64,000 bases of DNA from Prorocentrum cordatum (taxonomy: Eukaryota > Sar > Dinophyceae > Prorocentrales > Prorocentraceae). This document shows positions 22,780 through 33,789 of the stretch, piece after piece. The notes under the pieces are model-generated. The model was not told the origin of the DNA, ran no database searches, and saw only the letters and a program-made list of their open reading frames with translations. Both the position numbers and the translations under genes were made by a program. The DNA is taken from contig CAUYUJ010004335.1 in assembly GCA_963575745.1 (NCBI GenBank), positions 731,356-795,355 on the forward strand, read 5' to 3'. Numbering within the stretch: position 1 is the first letter of the stretch; each line of letters opens with the position of its first letter.

Positions 22780-23585
22780 GCAATTTGACCACCCCCTCGT
22801 GGTGGACGACCCTCCGCCGAACTCATCCGAGGCGGTCTGGGCTCCCCAGGCTCGGTTGGGAGCCTCCGACGCAGCCCCCAAGATGGCCCAAGAGAGCACA
22901 AAGTCGCCGAATGATCGCTTCAAGGGGCCGAGGGTGGGCCCCAGGCGGCCTAAGAGGGCGCCACGACGCTCCAAGAGGCCTCCACAGGCTGCCGAAGCGG
23001 GGCCCCAGAGGCAAAAATCGTGTCATTCCCATAGGAAACGTACACCTTTGGCATATACGCCTTTTCGGCCAACACGGCGTTCACAATGGCCCACGAGGCC
23101 GCCAAGACCGCTCCAAGAGGGCCCAAGAGGCTCCCAAGAGGGCCCCAACACGGCCCAAGAAGGCGCCAAGACGGCCCAAGAGGCGCCCAAGGCAGCCCAA
23201 AAGAACCCCCAGGCGGCCCCAAGAGGGGCCCAAGAAGGGGAGCCCGAACCGGAAATCCGAGCCTTCCGCCCCCGGAGGCCCCCAAAAGGGCCCAAAGGAG
23301 CGGCCGAAGGCACCAAGAATCCGTCAAGAGGGGGAGATCGGCCCTCCCTGGCCTCTCTCCGGAACTCCAGGACAAACCCCTGAGGCCTCCCAAGAAGCCC
23401 CCAATACAGTCCAAGAGAACCCCGACTCGACGAAAGACCGCTCCAAGACGCCCAAGATGGCATCCAGACAACCCACGATGCCCCTAGGCCGCCCCGCAAA
23501 GCCTCCGAGAGAGCTCCCGAGACCCGGCGATAGCCCCTGATGAAAAAAAAGGGGTCGGCGGATGTGGCGTAAGCCTATAGAATCC
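22780..23585. repeat. Dispersed repeat R3, copy 1 (CCCAAGAGG-rich)
   Basis: Short CCAAGAGGC/GCCCAAGA words repeat for about 700 bp. The plus frame translates as Pro/Arg/Gly/Lys-rich and the minus frame as Leu/Gly/Trp-rich. Two conserved marks link it to a second copy at 60.8-61.3 kb: CGAATGATCGCTTCAAG near 22,907 and, at the right end, GGCGGATGYGGCGTAAGCCT near 23,556 followed by AGAATC. No coding role is proposed. A long C/G-rich stretch at 22,680-22,780 leads into it. Confidence 0.75.
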
Positions 23586-23599
23586 AACTAAAGAGAACC

Positions 23600-23747
23600 T
23601 ATGCGATGGCGACGGCGGCGACGGGCGGCAACGGCCGCAATAGTCGCCACTCGCCCCGAGCGGCGGCGGCGGCGACGGCGACGGCGACTGCGGCGACGGG
23701 CGGCACCGCCCGCAAAAGCCGCCACTCGCCCCGAGCGGCGTCGATGG

Positions 23748-23779
<32 letters not shown>

Positions 23780-23825
23780 GGCGGCACCGCCCGCAAAAGC
23801 CGCCACCCACCCCGAGATGGCTGAG
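23600..23825. repeat. GGCGAC-rich repeat, three units
   Basis: Runs of GGCGAC/GGCGACGG alternate with the spacer CGGCACCGCCCGCAAAAGCC and GCCACTCGCCCCGAG. Three such units are seen. Open frames (Ala/Thr or Arg-rich) arise from the repeat. Confidence 0.85.
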
Positions 23826-23839
23826 CCAAAGAAGAACAC

Positions 23840-24330
23840 CTAAGTGCAAGCACTGTTTGGGGACAAACTTACACGAGCCTAGCCGACAACGGCCCGGTCA
23901 GCCGTGCCCCGGCGGCGCTGGCGGCGCGGCTGCGGCTGCGGCCGCGGCGGCAAGTCTCGCGCGCCCCAGCACCGCTGCTGGAAGGTGGGCAAGCGGAGGT
24001 ACTGCTGAAAACTTCGCGGCGCCCCCACTGTCCCCCCCGCCTGGCCCATCCATGGGACCGTCCACCCCTCGATGGCACTCAACAGGCGGGCCCTCATGTC
24101 GGCGGTGCCCGACATGGCGACCTCCTGTCGCAGCCACACATTGACCGTCGGCGCCCACCGAGCGCAGGGGCCCGGGCTAGGCCGATGCGCTGGCCCGCGG
24201 CGCCATACAGCCACATGGCCTGCTGGCCTCTTGTGTACAGCGGGACGCCCGCCGGCTGACATGCCACCGCGCGGAGGACATAGGCGGCATCCAGGGCCCG
24301 CCCATCTGCCATAGGGAGGACGCCGCGGCG
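23840..24330. other. No gene recognised
   Basis: A minus-strand frame is open through this stretch and continues into the flanking microsatellites. A segment with DMRARLLSAIEGWTVPWMG is of normal composition, but no family is recognised and the frame is not bounded by believable signals. Confidence 0.35.
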
Positions 24331-24339
24331 GTATTTTTT

Positions 24340-24735
24340 TGAGGCGCGCGTCCTCCTCCTCATTATCCTCCCCCTTTTCCTCCTCCTCCTCCTCCTCCTC
24401 TTCCTCCTCTTCCTCCTCCTCCTCCTCCTCATCCTCGTTGGCGCCCGAATTCTCCGGAATAACTGCGGTCCGGGGCAACTCCGGATTGTGCCCCCGAGGC
24501 GCGAAATTGTAGCTACCCGTGACTGCCCCCAGCCCCGAGGATTCGGGAGGGCGGGGTGCCCGAATTATCCAGGGTAACTGCGGTCCGGGGTAATTCTGCT
24601 TTGGACCCCCGAGGCGCGAAATTGTAGCTACCCGTGACTGCCCCCAGCCCTGATGACTCGGGGCTCTGATCCTCCTCCTCCTCCTCCTCCCCCTCCCCCT
24701 CCCCCTCCCCCTCCCCGCCCCCCACCCGCCCTCCC
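24340..24735. repeat. (TCC)n tracts around a 115-bp direct duplication
   Basis: TCC repeats occupy about 24,350-24,435 and 24,668-24,735. Between them a unit with ACTGCGGTCCGGGG and GGCGCGAAATTGTAGCTACC occurs twice, with ACTGCGG at 24462 and 24577, a period of 115 bp. Confidence 0.85.
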
Positions 24736-24939
24736 CCGGCGCGTGCGCTGGCGCCTGTGCGCCCCGCAAGCCCGCAGGCGGGGCGTGTCCCCGGCGCGCG
24801 GCGCCCCGAGGCCTGCCAGCGGCGGCGCCCCCCTGCCTCTGCAGTCCCCATCTCCGCCCCCCCACCCCCCCCGACCGGGGCGGTGGCGATGTCGGCGGCG
24901 CGGACAAGCGGAGGCGGGGGCATCAAGGCATCGAGGCAT

Positions 24940-25025
24940 CGAGGAGGAGGAGGAGGAGGAACGAACGGACGAACGGACGAACGGACGAACGAACGAACGC
25001 AAGAACGAACGAACGAACGACCACC
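24940..25025. repeat. GAGGAG and (GAAC/GGAC)n microsatellite
   Basis: GAGGAGGAG passes into GAACGGAC/GAACGAAC tetranucleotide repeats up to about 25,022. DNA from 24,736 to 24,940 is GC-rich with no recognised feature. Confidence 0.9.
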
Positions 25026-25280
25026 GCTGCGGATACCGTCCGGGCCTAGCTAAGACCAGGTGGGCGAGGCCGTGGTCTCAGGAATCTGGTGTGCCTGGAC
25101 AACATGCAATGCGAGAATAGAGGAGGGAGGAGGGAGAGGTCCTCGGAGTCGGTGTCGGCGCGGAGCTCGGCATGCTTGTGCGTGTCTGCGTGGGAGGGAG
25201 AGGGAGGGAAGGAGGGAGGGGAAAGGTCCTTGACGTCGATGTCGGCGTGATGCTCGTTCACGTGTTGGTGTAGTGGTGCT

Positions 25281-25315
25281 CGAGGAGGAGGAGGAGGAGG
25301 AGGAGGAGGAGGACG
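25281..25315. repeat. (GGA)n microsatellite before LINE-5
   Basis: About eleven GAG/GGA triplets. It lies on the 5' side of the decayed plus-strand LINE-5; a shorter GGA/GAC tract lies at its 3' end (30,896-30,920). Confidence 0.85.
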
Positions 25316-25765
25316 AAGATGAGGAACTTGGCTGACAGGCTGACACGCCAGGGGGCAGCTGGTCAGAACAACGCCTCGTGCGTCGAGATCCGCAACTCGG
25401 CCACATCCGTTCTCTTTTCTCTCACGCACATGTGTCGAGATTCCTCAAATCGACCACGTCCGTTCCTTCAGCGGCACCAAGGAGGGTACCGACCAGCTCG
25501 CGATCTCGCGAGCCAGCCTGGCACCGCCGAGACAGAGCCAAGAGTGGTCTCTTCGAGGCTGCTGCTCAGTGCACATCACAGCGCACAACGACGACCACAA
25601 GGGCAGGAAAATATGTCACGGCCGCGGCCTGGACACTGACCCTATACATGTGGACGGCAAGTTCGAGGCCGTCGTTGGCAGTGCCTCTGCAGCGATCACT
25701 ACAGCAGCCGCGCATCAACACAATCGAGGCGCCCTGCCAGCCGTCCTCCATCGGAACAGTGGCCA

Positions 25766-26800
25766 ATGCCGGCACAGGACAAGACATTGATGGCATACTT
25801 GACAAAGATGTCGCCAGCATTACCAGCAGTGGCGGCACACGACGCAGAGTGGCAATTAGGGATAAAGTACGCAGTGGAATCGACCAAACCGATTGGCGAG
25901 CAGCTCACGGCAGTCATGCAGCGCAAGAACATAGTGGTCGACAATATGGGAACTTGCCACATGAGGCTCAATGAGCTGCAGGATCACATCCGCGACCTAG
26001 AGGACGACCTCAGCGTTGCGAGTGGAGCGGTGCAGCACCTAGAGCAGAAAGAGGCGGAGATGACAAAGAAAACGAAAACCAAGATGATGGAACCGCGCAC
26101 TGTAGCAGCAAGAGGGCCCGATGCGCCCTTGGAGGAGCTCTCACGGACAGGACAGGTTCGCCACGGATCAGGAGCTCCAGCTACACATGCCTCTGAAAGC
26201 GCAAGCGGACATGCAACGTCAGATGGAGGATTCCATGCCCGCAATCTCTTCGACCATGGCTGTCCAAAATATCAAATTGCCGCCGCCCCCGGCAGGCACC
26301 CTGCCCCACGCCTGGAACGGTGCGGGCGCAGCGGCAGCAACCCATGGTGGGCACGGGCTTATTCCAGGTATCAGACCAGCAGTGGGCGCAGGAGCAGCAC
26401 AACATGTTGCAGGCCATGTATGCTTCCTAAAGGCAAGGAAGCCCAGGATACACGCCAACGCCGGCCATACAACCTCCACAGAGCAACGCCATGGCTGGGA
26501 AAGGTCAGAAGATCATCTAGCCGCAGCAGGCAGCCTACAGAATGCCTCAACAGCCCCAAGCGGCAACCTTTCAGCCAGCTGGTGCTGCGGAGCAGGTGGG
26601 CATCAGGAAGCCGTTCACCATCGCTGGAATTAAGGATGCCCAGAAATTCGCGGAGAGTGTGCAGATGGCTTTGGTAAGCAGGAAAGAAGCGCTTCCTGGG
26701 CCACCAGACCTTCAACAGCCTCCACCAAAGGAGGAGCTTCCAGGTCCAGCTCAACCCTGGGCTATGAAGGAGACCCGCCAATCGACTCGAAGCTGATAGC
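25766..26800 (+). pseudogene. LINE-5 ORF1-like coiled-coil protein, broken
   Basis: The first ~110 residues from 25766 form a charged helical segment with MRLNELQDHIRDLEDDL, typical of a coiled coil. From about 26,120 the plausible protein moves to other frames: a Pro/Ala/Gly-rich spacer with NIKLPPPPAGTLPHAW, then a segment near 26,600 with KPFTIAGIKDAQKFAESVQ. This suits an RNA-binding ORF1-type protein, which is an inference from position rather than a recognised domain. Confidence 0.5.
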
Positions 26801-26899
26801 GCCGACGCAGCCGTGCGACGCCGCGTCCCCAGTGGATGTACTATCTTAAGACGCCTGTGGATACACGTTCAAGGCCATAGGCCAGCCAGCTCGAGTCGC

Positions 26900-29260
26900 C
26901 TGTACTCTACGCCCTTGACACGGGCAAGGGGCACACTGACCATTTTGCTCTGGTCGGGCAGTCGAGCTGGCAGCGAGATTTTTCCGCGCCCACGAGGGGG
27001 AAGCTCCAGCTCGACCCCCGTAAGCTTGCCTCTTAGAAGCTCAGGGCCAAGTTCAGAGCCAGCCTGGAAAATGAACCAGTGCCTGAATGGTCGGAGGATA
27101 TCAAAGAACACGCGCGTGACCTTGCAAAGGCACATAAAGACACTGCGAGCAAACACTTCACACAAACCAGCACCAGGCCACGCAACAGTTACATCTCAGA
27201 CTGCACCTAGCCTCTCATCGTTCTGCGTAGGGCTGTCCAGGAAATTGTGCGTCAGTCCAAGCACGAAGGTATTACGGCCACCGCGGTCATTCATTTTTCT
27301 CTTGCCCAAAGATTGCGACAGGAGGACCTGTTGCGACATGCTCAACACGTGCTTTTCTGAGTCAGCAGAAGCTCACAGCACTTGCAGCAAACACATGTCG
27401 CCAACTTTGGACCTGACTACGCAGAACCGCGTCTGATCCAAAGTGGCGCAGGACGGAAGCCGCTGTGTTCGTCCTGGGACGCACCACATTCGCCAAAATC
27501 TTTGAACGAATTCTCCAGACGTGGCTGCCCATTGACTACCGACAGTTGCTCATGTCCAAGGGAGGAATGGTTGGCCTCGCCATCAAACGTTTGGAGTGAT
27601 TAGTGTCCACTGACAAATACAGCTGGTCGGACATGTTTACGCATAAGGTTCTGGAGATCGCACCTGGGGCTGTAGCCGACTCACGCACCCCCTTTTTGAA
27701 AAGTCGCGATCGCTGGCAGGGGGCTGCAATGCTTCAAGCCATAGGAGGGTGCCCCTAGAAGGAAAGGGAAACCATACAACAGGTATGCGTCATCCCGGAG
27801 GGCCATCAAGCCTAGCAGTGCGATCCCCAAGCTGTGCAACGGTAATGTCACACGGCAGCTCGCGCTACTCCTGGTCAGAGCGCTGGGAAGCACACTGTGG
27901 AGGGAGTCCGCGCATGAGTGCGGACTATCCACACATCTTGCCCTTTCCAGACTTGATGCGGCAGAGGCAGCATAATGCTCTGCTTTCGCTCTTCTTGTGG
28001 ATGTAGAGCTGCTGCTTTCTACGGCGCTGTCAGACAGCGGGTCGTCTCTGTCCCGCTGGAACAGAAGAACCTCGCGGACAGCCTAGCACGCCGCTCTCCC
28101 CTGCCCCCCAGTGCGCCCTGGGATTTCTGGGCCAAGAAATCGACGACAGGCACCTCAAGAGATGCGTCGCTGAGACCCAGACCCACTGCTTTGGGGGATT
28201 CCGAGATGCCAGGGGCTTCTGCGGGCCTCTTCTTTGTTGTGTGACAGGGGTCCTGCCAGCCGCGGACGCGTTCAACGTGGCGCTTGCTCCAATCATCCTT
28301 GAGATGCAGCAGGCTATCAATCAGGGCGGCATAGATTGGACGCCAGAGGATGTCGAACCCTTGTTTCAGGAAGCTTGCAGAGGCCCGATCAGTAAGGCGC
28401 ATCGTCATGCGTCAATGACCATGCGCTGGTTGGAGCCAGTGCTAATGCTCAGCATGGTCATGCTGCTGCTAGCCGAGCGGCGGTCATAGCTGCTCAGGCC
28501 GTCAATGAGACGGGGATCACGATGGGTCTCGACAAAAAGGCGCTGATGTTATGTTTGCTCCAGTCGGGGCCGGTTCTAAAGCAATTCAGCTCCAAATCTG
28601 GGGGGGGGGGGGCGCAACCGTTTTGCGTGCGTTCCAGAGCTCGAGGCCCCAGTCGCTGTCGACAGGGCCATGAAATCCCTGGGCGCCATCATCAGTGGCC
28701 AAGGCGACATGACCGCCGAAGTGGCGCGCTGAATTGACGCGACCTCGGGCGAAATCAAGCCCATAGAAGCGCTCATTGGTCGAGGCAGCATGCTTGCAAC
28801 GGACCTCGGGGCTCGATGTGCGGAAGCCCGGTCAGTCTCGGGTCTTCTTCACAACTGCGCCCTTTGGGGGGGCTGACCTCCGGGGCCACGCTCGGGCTAA
28901 CGGGGGCCCAGCTCCGAGTGCACCGAGCTGCCATGGGACTTTCCCCAGGCAGCAGTCGTGGCAAGCGCGCCGGCGAATGCATTTTGCGCAGGGCCAAGGG
29001 ACTGGCCACTGTTGATGTTTTTAACAGTGGCGCGCCTGCGCTACGTTGCACGTCTGGTCAAGCACGCGCCAGACATGATGCTTCTGCTTCTCGACTTCCA
29101 TTTGCGGCGTGGCACTGGATGGCCAGGGCTTTTGCTGGCGACCTCACACTGGCCATGGATTTTTCTTTCAAGAAGGAAATCCCGGGCGAAGGGTCGGTCA
29201 ATGATTGGGTCCCATGCGCGAGGCGCAGTGGCAGAAAGTATTTGTCATAGTCGAGAATAG
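26900..29260 (+). pseudogene. LINE-5 EEP tail and reverse transcriptase remnants
   Basis: GKGHTDHFALVG (near 26,920) resembles the terminal SDH motif of an EEP nuclease. Then come EPVPEWSEDIKEHARDLAKAH (near 27,070), GVLPAADAFNVALAPI (near 28,249), resembling the GxxQGDP-to-FN region of RTs, CVNDHALVGA (28,408-28,437) where YxDD is expected, GITMGLDKKAL (28,514) and KSLGAIISGQGD (near 28,670), resembling the RT thumb. Several stops and frame changes interrupt it. The active-site motif, if aligned correctly, has lost one Asp, so the enzyme would be dead even without the stops. Confidence 0.65.
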
Positions 29261-29879
29261 TGGCTCAAAGGTGCCTCGATGAAGCTCAGGACCAGCAGGC
29301 TCTCAGAGATTTCCGCTTGGACCTCGCGGTGGCCCTGGGGGCCGAGTTGGACCTTCAATGCAGTGTCCCTGTTCTCCCTGGCCCGCAGCAAGTCGCCTTT
29401 TTCGTCTGCTATGACTGCGGCTTCAGCGCGGAGTCAGAGCGAACTGGCAACGTGTGCAGGGGGATAAACCACAAGACGCGGGGCCAACCTGAGTCTTGGG
29501 CCACGGGTTCGATTTGGCAAAACATGCCTGACGCAGCTCCACTCCTATAATCAGCTGGTCGCCCATCTCCGAAGGGCCCCAACGCGCTGTCGGGCTCGGC
29601 TTGCAACTGGTCGACGAGGGGCTCCTGAAGAGCTCGTCGGGGCCCAGTGCCAACAGAAGCAAGCCCAGAAGGACAACAGAGGCAACAGAGGTAAGGGATG
29701 TCACGAGGATCGCGTGGATTAGCCTGCCCAGGAAGTCTACGGCCCCACTTGTTGCCGCGGGCAGCTCGCCCCACCGCCGCAGGACGCGCGCCCTGCCACT
29801 ATCAAGGTCGGCAAGACCACTGTGCCGAGCGCTGCCGCGGCAAAGGCAAAACAGTTCTCGCGCGGCCCGCTTCCTCCAA

Positions 29880-30771
29880 TGAAGGCAAACACCAAATTAT
29901 GTTTGCTTCTCTTCTCTGGGCACCACAGGCCCCAGGACCGGGACTTTCTCGATCAAGAGTGTGACCGCAGATGGCTCAGGGTCACCGTTATCTCGCTCGA
30001 TCTCGCCAACGGCTACAGGTGGGCAGACCTTGCTTCGCCTGAGGCTGTCAGAACGGTAGCAGGGGGTTACTCAGGCACGGACGCATCTGTGGGATCATGG
30101 CGGGCCCGCCTTGCGAAGCCTGGTCGGCCGCAAGGTTCAATGCCTGCCCGAGTGTCAAAAATCCCCCCGACCCATCAGAAGACTGACCCGACCGCGGGAA
30201 TTACCAGACCTCAGTGCCTGGGAAATGAATCAGCTCAACGCAGGCAACAGGCAACGCTATGTTCGGAACGTCCACTCTCTTTCTTTACGAGTGCGTCTTT
30301 GCCAAAATACTCATGGTGTTGGAGCATCTGGCCAGAAGACACAGATCCAACCCCCCTGTTCACTTGGCTCCTTCCTGAGATCACTCGGCTGCTCTCGCAT
30401 GCGCGCATTAGAAAGTGGACGTGCACCACTGCCGTTTCGGGCCTCAGGCACTCAAACCCAAATCTTTCTTGTGTACGCATGCCCTTGCCGTGCAAGATGT
30501 CACTAAATTCGCAATTGGAGGAGATGCGTGTGTCGGTGATCAGCAGCACCGCACATTGCAGGGGCTCAAAGACAGCGGCGAGTGGACCTCTGCACACGCT
30601 AAAGCGAGCCCTCCTTGGTCTTGCGAGATCAAGGCCAAGCATCCTGAAGTTGAGGGCGAGTGGGGCTCTTGGGGGCCTCCGGGTGCCCTCAAGCACTTCT
30701 ACGCGCCCGTCGATCCTAAGTTGGGTCGAGTAATGGTGGCGGACTACAAGGACCATTCGCTTCGTGGTTAG
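29880..30771 (+). pseudogene. Cytosine-5-methyltransferase-like domain of LINE-5
   Basis: One frame gives LCLLLFSGHHRPQDRDF (position of motif I, S-adenosylmethionine binding) followed by VISLDLANGYRWADL. A different frame gives HGRICGIMAGPPCEAWSAAR (30,076-30,135) with PPC at 30,106-30,114, matching motif IV, where the Cys is the catalytic nucleophile. A third stretch (30,415-30,771) contains KPKSFLCTH and LQGLKDSGEWTSAHAK and ends at a stop. Two frameshifts and several stops break it. C5 methyltransferases methylate cytosine in DNA; dinoflagellate retroelements are known to have captured such genes. Assignment rests on the two motifs and the family context, so a related non-methylating fold is possible. 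Confidence 0.6.
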
Positions 30772-31079
30772 TGCCTGTCGCGCATCGTCACTATCAGTTC
30801 TCTCTTTCTCTCCTCCCGTCTTGCTTTGTCTCTCCAGTGCCTTCGGTAGGCAGCGCTCATTGAACTCAGATGTCGTCAAGGTTGTGTGCGTGTGAGGATG
30901 AGGAGGAGGACGACGACCACTGTACACCGACGACTCACCAACGATGTTGCAATAACCCCCCCTCTCTTCAATTCATTTCGCTGAGAGAAGTGCCCCGTTC
31001 GAAGGACAGCCGCTTGCAAATCCTGCAAATCCTGAACCGTGACAGCACAGCGAGAGTAGTTCTTAACCGTAACACCCGT

Positions 31080-32835
31080 ACCAGACTAAAGTACCAGACT
31101 AAAATACCAGACTGAAGTACCAAACTAATGCACCAGACTGCAATACCTTAGTCTGGTACTTCGGCCAGGTTAGTCGGGTACTTTAGTCTTGCACTTTAGT
31201 CTGATCAATATGGTACTTCAATCTGGTACCTTCGTCTGATCAGCCTTGTACGTTACTCTGGTACATCAGTATTCTGTCTGGAACATTAGTCTGATTAGTC
31301 TGGTGCGTTAGTCTGGTACATCAGTCTCCTACAATAGCCTGGTATTTTAGTCTGACTTGTCTGGTACACTCGTCTTGTACTTCACTCTGGTACTTTAGTC
31401 TGGTACGTTAGTCTGGTACTTTAGTCTGGTGCTTTAGTACTTGAATATGGAAGTTTAGGTACTTGAGGCTGGAACTTTAGTCTGGTACGGTAGTCTTATA
31501 CCGTAAGCGCGGTGCCAGACTAATGTACCAGACTAGTGTACCAACCGAATGTACTAAACTCAAATGGCAAACTAGTGTACCAGACTAATGCACCTGACTA
31601 ATATGCCGCTCGTCTGGTGCCACCAGTCTGGTGTCATCTGGTATATATATATAGCCTGGTACGTTAGTCCGGTACTTTAGTTTGGTACATTAGTCTGGTA
31701 CCGCTAGTCTGGTCCCATTCGTCTGGTGCCATTAATCTAACGCCACTAGTCTGGTTCGTTAGCCTGGTACCGCTAGGCTGGTACCGCTAGTCTGGTGCCA
31801 TTAGTCTGGTGCCATTCATTTGGTGCCATCAATGTGGTACACTAAGCTGGTACATTCGTCTGGTACATTAGTCTGGCACGCTAGTCTGGGACATTTGTCT
31901 GGAGCAGTAGTCTGGTACGCTAGTTTGGTACATCAATGTGGTAAACGAGCCTTGCATTTTAGTAAGGTACATCAGTCTGGTACACTAGTCTGGTACTTTA
32001 GTCTGGTACCGCTGGTCTGGTGCCATGAACCTGGTGCCGCCAGCCTGGCGCCATTTCTGGTACACATCGTCTGTACATCAGTCTGGTACTTTAGTCTGGT
32101 ACCGCTAGTCTGGTGCCGTTTGTCTGGAGCTATTAGTCCGGTGCGTTAACCTGGTACCGCTAGTCGGATGCCATTGGTCTTGCAATACAACCCTCGGGCA
32201 ACCGCGAGAGGTCCCCGGAGATGGCCCCCAGAGGGACCTGGAACAGCCCAGGAGAATTCCAAGACGCCTCTATCGCGCCCCATCAGGTCACCATTAGTCT
32301 TGTACTTTAGCCTGGTTAGTCTGGTACATTAGTCTGGTACTTTAGTCTGGTACTTAAGTCGAATACGTTCGTCTGGTGCTCTAGTTTGATGAATGTGGTA
32401 CAATAGTCTGCTACTTCAATATGGTACTTTAGTCAGAAACGTCTGGTACGTTAGTCTGCCACATTAGTGGTACTTTAGTATGGTACTGTAGTCTGGTACG
32501 TCATTATGCTACATTAGTCGAGTTAGTCTGGTACTGTAGTCTGGTGGTCTGATACTTTAGTCTGGTACTTTAGTCTGGTTAGTCTGGTATTTTAGTCTGG
32601 TACTTTTGTCTGGTTCGTCTGGTGCTTTCGTCTGGCACGTTAGTCTGGTACGTCAGTCTGGTACTTCAGTCTGGTACTTTAGTCTGCTACTTTGGTCTGG
32701 TACTTTCGTCTGGTATTGTAGTCTGGAACTTTTGTCTGGTACTGCAGTCTGGCACTTTGGTCTGTTACTTTAGCCTGGTATTTTAGTCTGGTATTTTAGT
32801 TTGGTACTTTAGTCTGGTTCGTTAGTCGTACCACG
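31080..32835. repeat. 13-bp satellite TTAGTCTGGTACT with polarity switches
   Basis: Degenerate units of TTAGTCTGGTACT run for about 1.75 kb. At 31,080-31,150 and 31,505-31,610 the same unit is in the opposite orientation (CCAGACTAA on the plus strand). About 100 bp near 32,190-32,290 is unrelated sequence. The region is clearly richer in A and T than its surroundings. A short ORF at 31,820-32,149 is a translation of the repeat. Confidence 0.95.
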
Positions 32836-33013
32836 CCTACGTTTAAGAACCCACCGCTTACAATCAAAACATCCTTTCCAGAACAGCATTCCTGAACTTC
32901 AACGCAACGAATCAACGTATCTTGCGTCCTGACGAGACTGAATGCGCCAGAACGCCATTTCCTGGGACTTCAACACCGCGAATCAACACCATTTCGATAA
33001 CGCCAGCCGTAAC

Positions 33014-33290
33014 AATCCGTGAAACTGTTGTAAGCTCTTGAAACGATGTGCGCGACACTAAACCAAGAACCAGATTTTGAAAAAGGTACCGTCCCCCATA
33101 CGTGAAGCCGCTGCAACTCCTGAAAACAGGTGTGCGTGGCGCTAGGGCGAGTGCCACATTTCGAAAACCACCCGCGCTCCATCCATGAAGCTCTTGCAAA
33201 CTTTTACACATAATGGGCGCGGTGCTAAAACGAGGAACACAATTTGAAAACTGTCCACCTTCCATCCGTGAAGCTGTTACGCAATTTCAG
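33014..33290. repeat. 83-bp tandem repeat, 3.3 copies
   Basis: Units starting ATCCGTGAAACTG, ATACGTGAAGCCG, ATCCATGAAGCTC and ATCCGTGAAGCTG begin at 33014, 33098, 33181 and 33264, that is every 83-84 bp. Each contains a TTTGAAAA-type core about 70 bp in. Copies have diverged considerably. Confidence 0.85.
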
Positions 33291-33299
33291 CTTGCGGGT

Positions 33300-33785
33300 A
33301 ATGGGTGGTGAGGAAATCTCAAGCGAAATGTCCAGCCCAACCTCCCGAGACGCCTCGGGGTGCGACAGGGAGGAGTTACTCGTAAGGGACAAGGATGGAG
33401 GAGAAGGAGGAGGATGAGGAGGCGAAGAACGAGGAAGCGGACAAGGACATTGATGATGATGGTGATGATGGTGGTGATGGTGGATATGGTGACGATGACG
33501 AAAATAAGTTAGAAACGTACGAGGCGACGCCGTGGCCATAGGTGCTGGGGCCAAGGACCCCCCACAGGGCCCGACAGCGGGCCCCCAGGAAACGCAAAAG
33601 GCGCAGCCTCCACGTGATCCCCACCCCCGAAGCCATACTGCGGAAAACGGGGGGAGACAGGGCCACCAGATGCACACGAGGGGGGGGGAGGCCCTGCCCA
33701 GATCCGAAGCCACGGCGTCGATGACGAAGCCGGGGCGGTAAACAGACGGCGAGCCGCCGTCTGGACCTGCGGGCCGGTCGCTTTG
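33300..33785. other. No gene recognised; short GAT/GGT tract
   Basis: A GATGATGGTGATGG microsatellite lies at about 33,445-33,505. Minus-strand frames show only His/Ser/Pro low complexity and no domain. Confidence 0.5.
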
Positions 33786-33789
33786 CACA

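Larger units (their letters stand above)
25316..30930 (+). mobile_element. LINE-5: decayed retroelement with methyltransferase-like 3' domain
   Basis: Order on the plus strand: coiled-coil ORF1 (from 25,766), the last residues of an EEP nuclease (about 26,920), RT remnants (about 27,000-28,900), a CYDCG-containing stretch (about 29,400) and a cytosine-5-methyltransferase-like domain (29,880-30,771). Stops and frameshifts occur throughout, and most of the EEP domain is missing. No DinoSL copy is seen at its start. It is the only LINE in the window on the plus strand. Outer limits are estimates set by the flanking GGA-type repeats. Retrotransposons carrying DNA methyltransferases have been reported in Symbiodinium-group dinoflagellates. 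Confidence 0.75.

Noticed and set aside
24653-25120. CRISPR-like array suggested by regular short repeats
   Set aside because: These are microsatellites (TCC, GAAC/GGAC) with no unique spacers, and the genome is eukaryotic.
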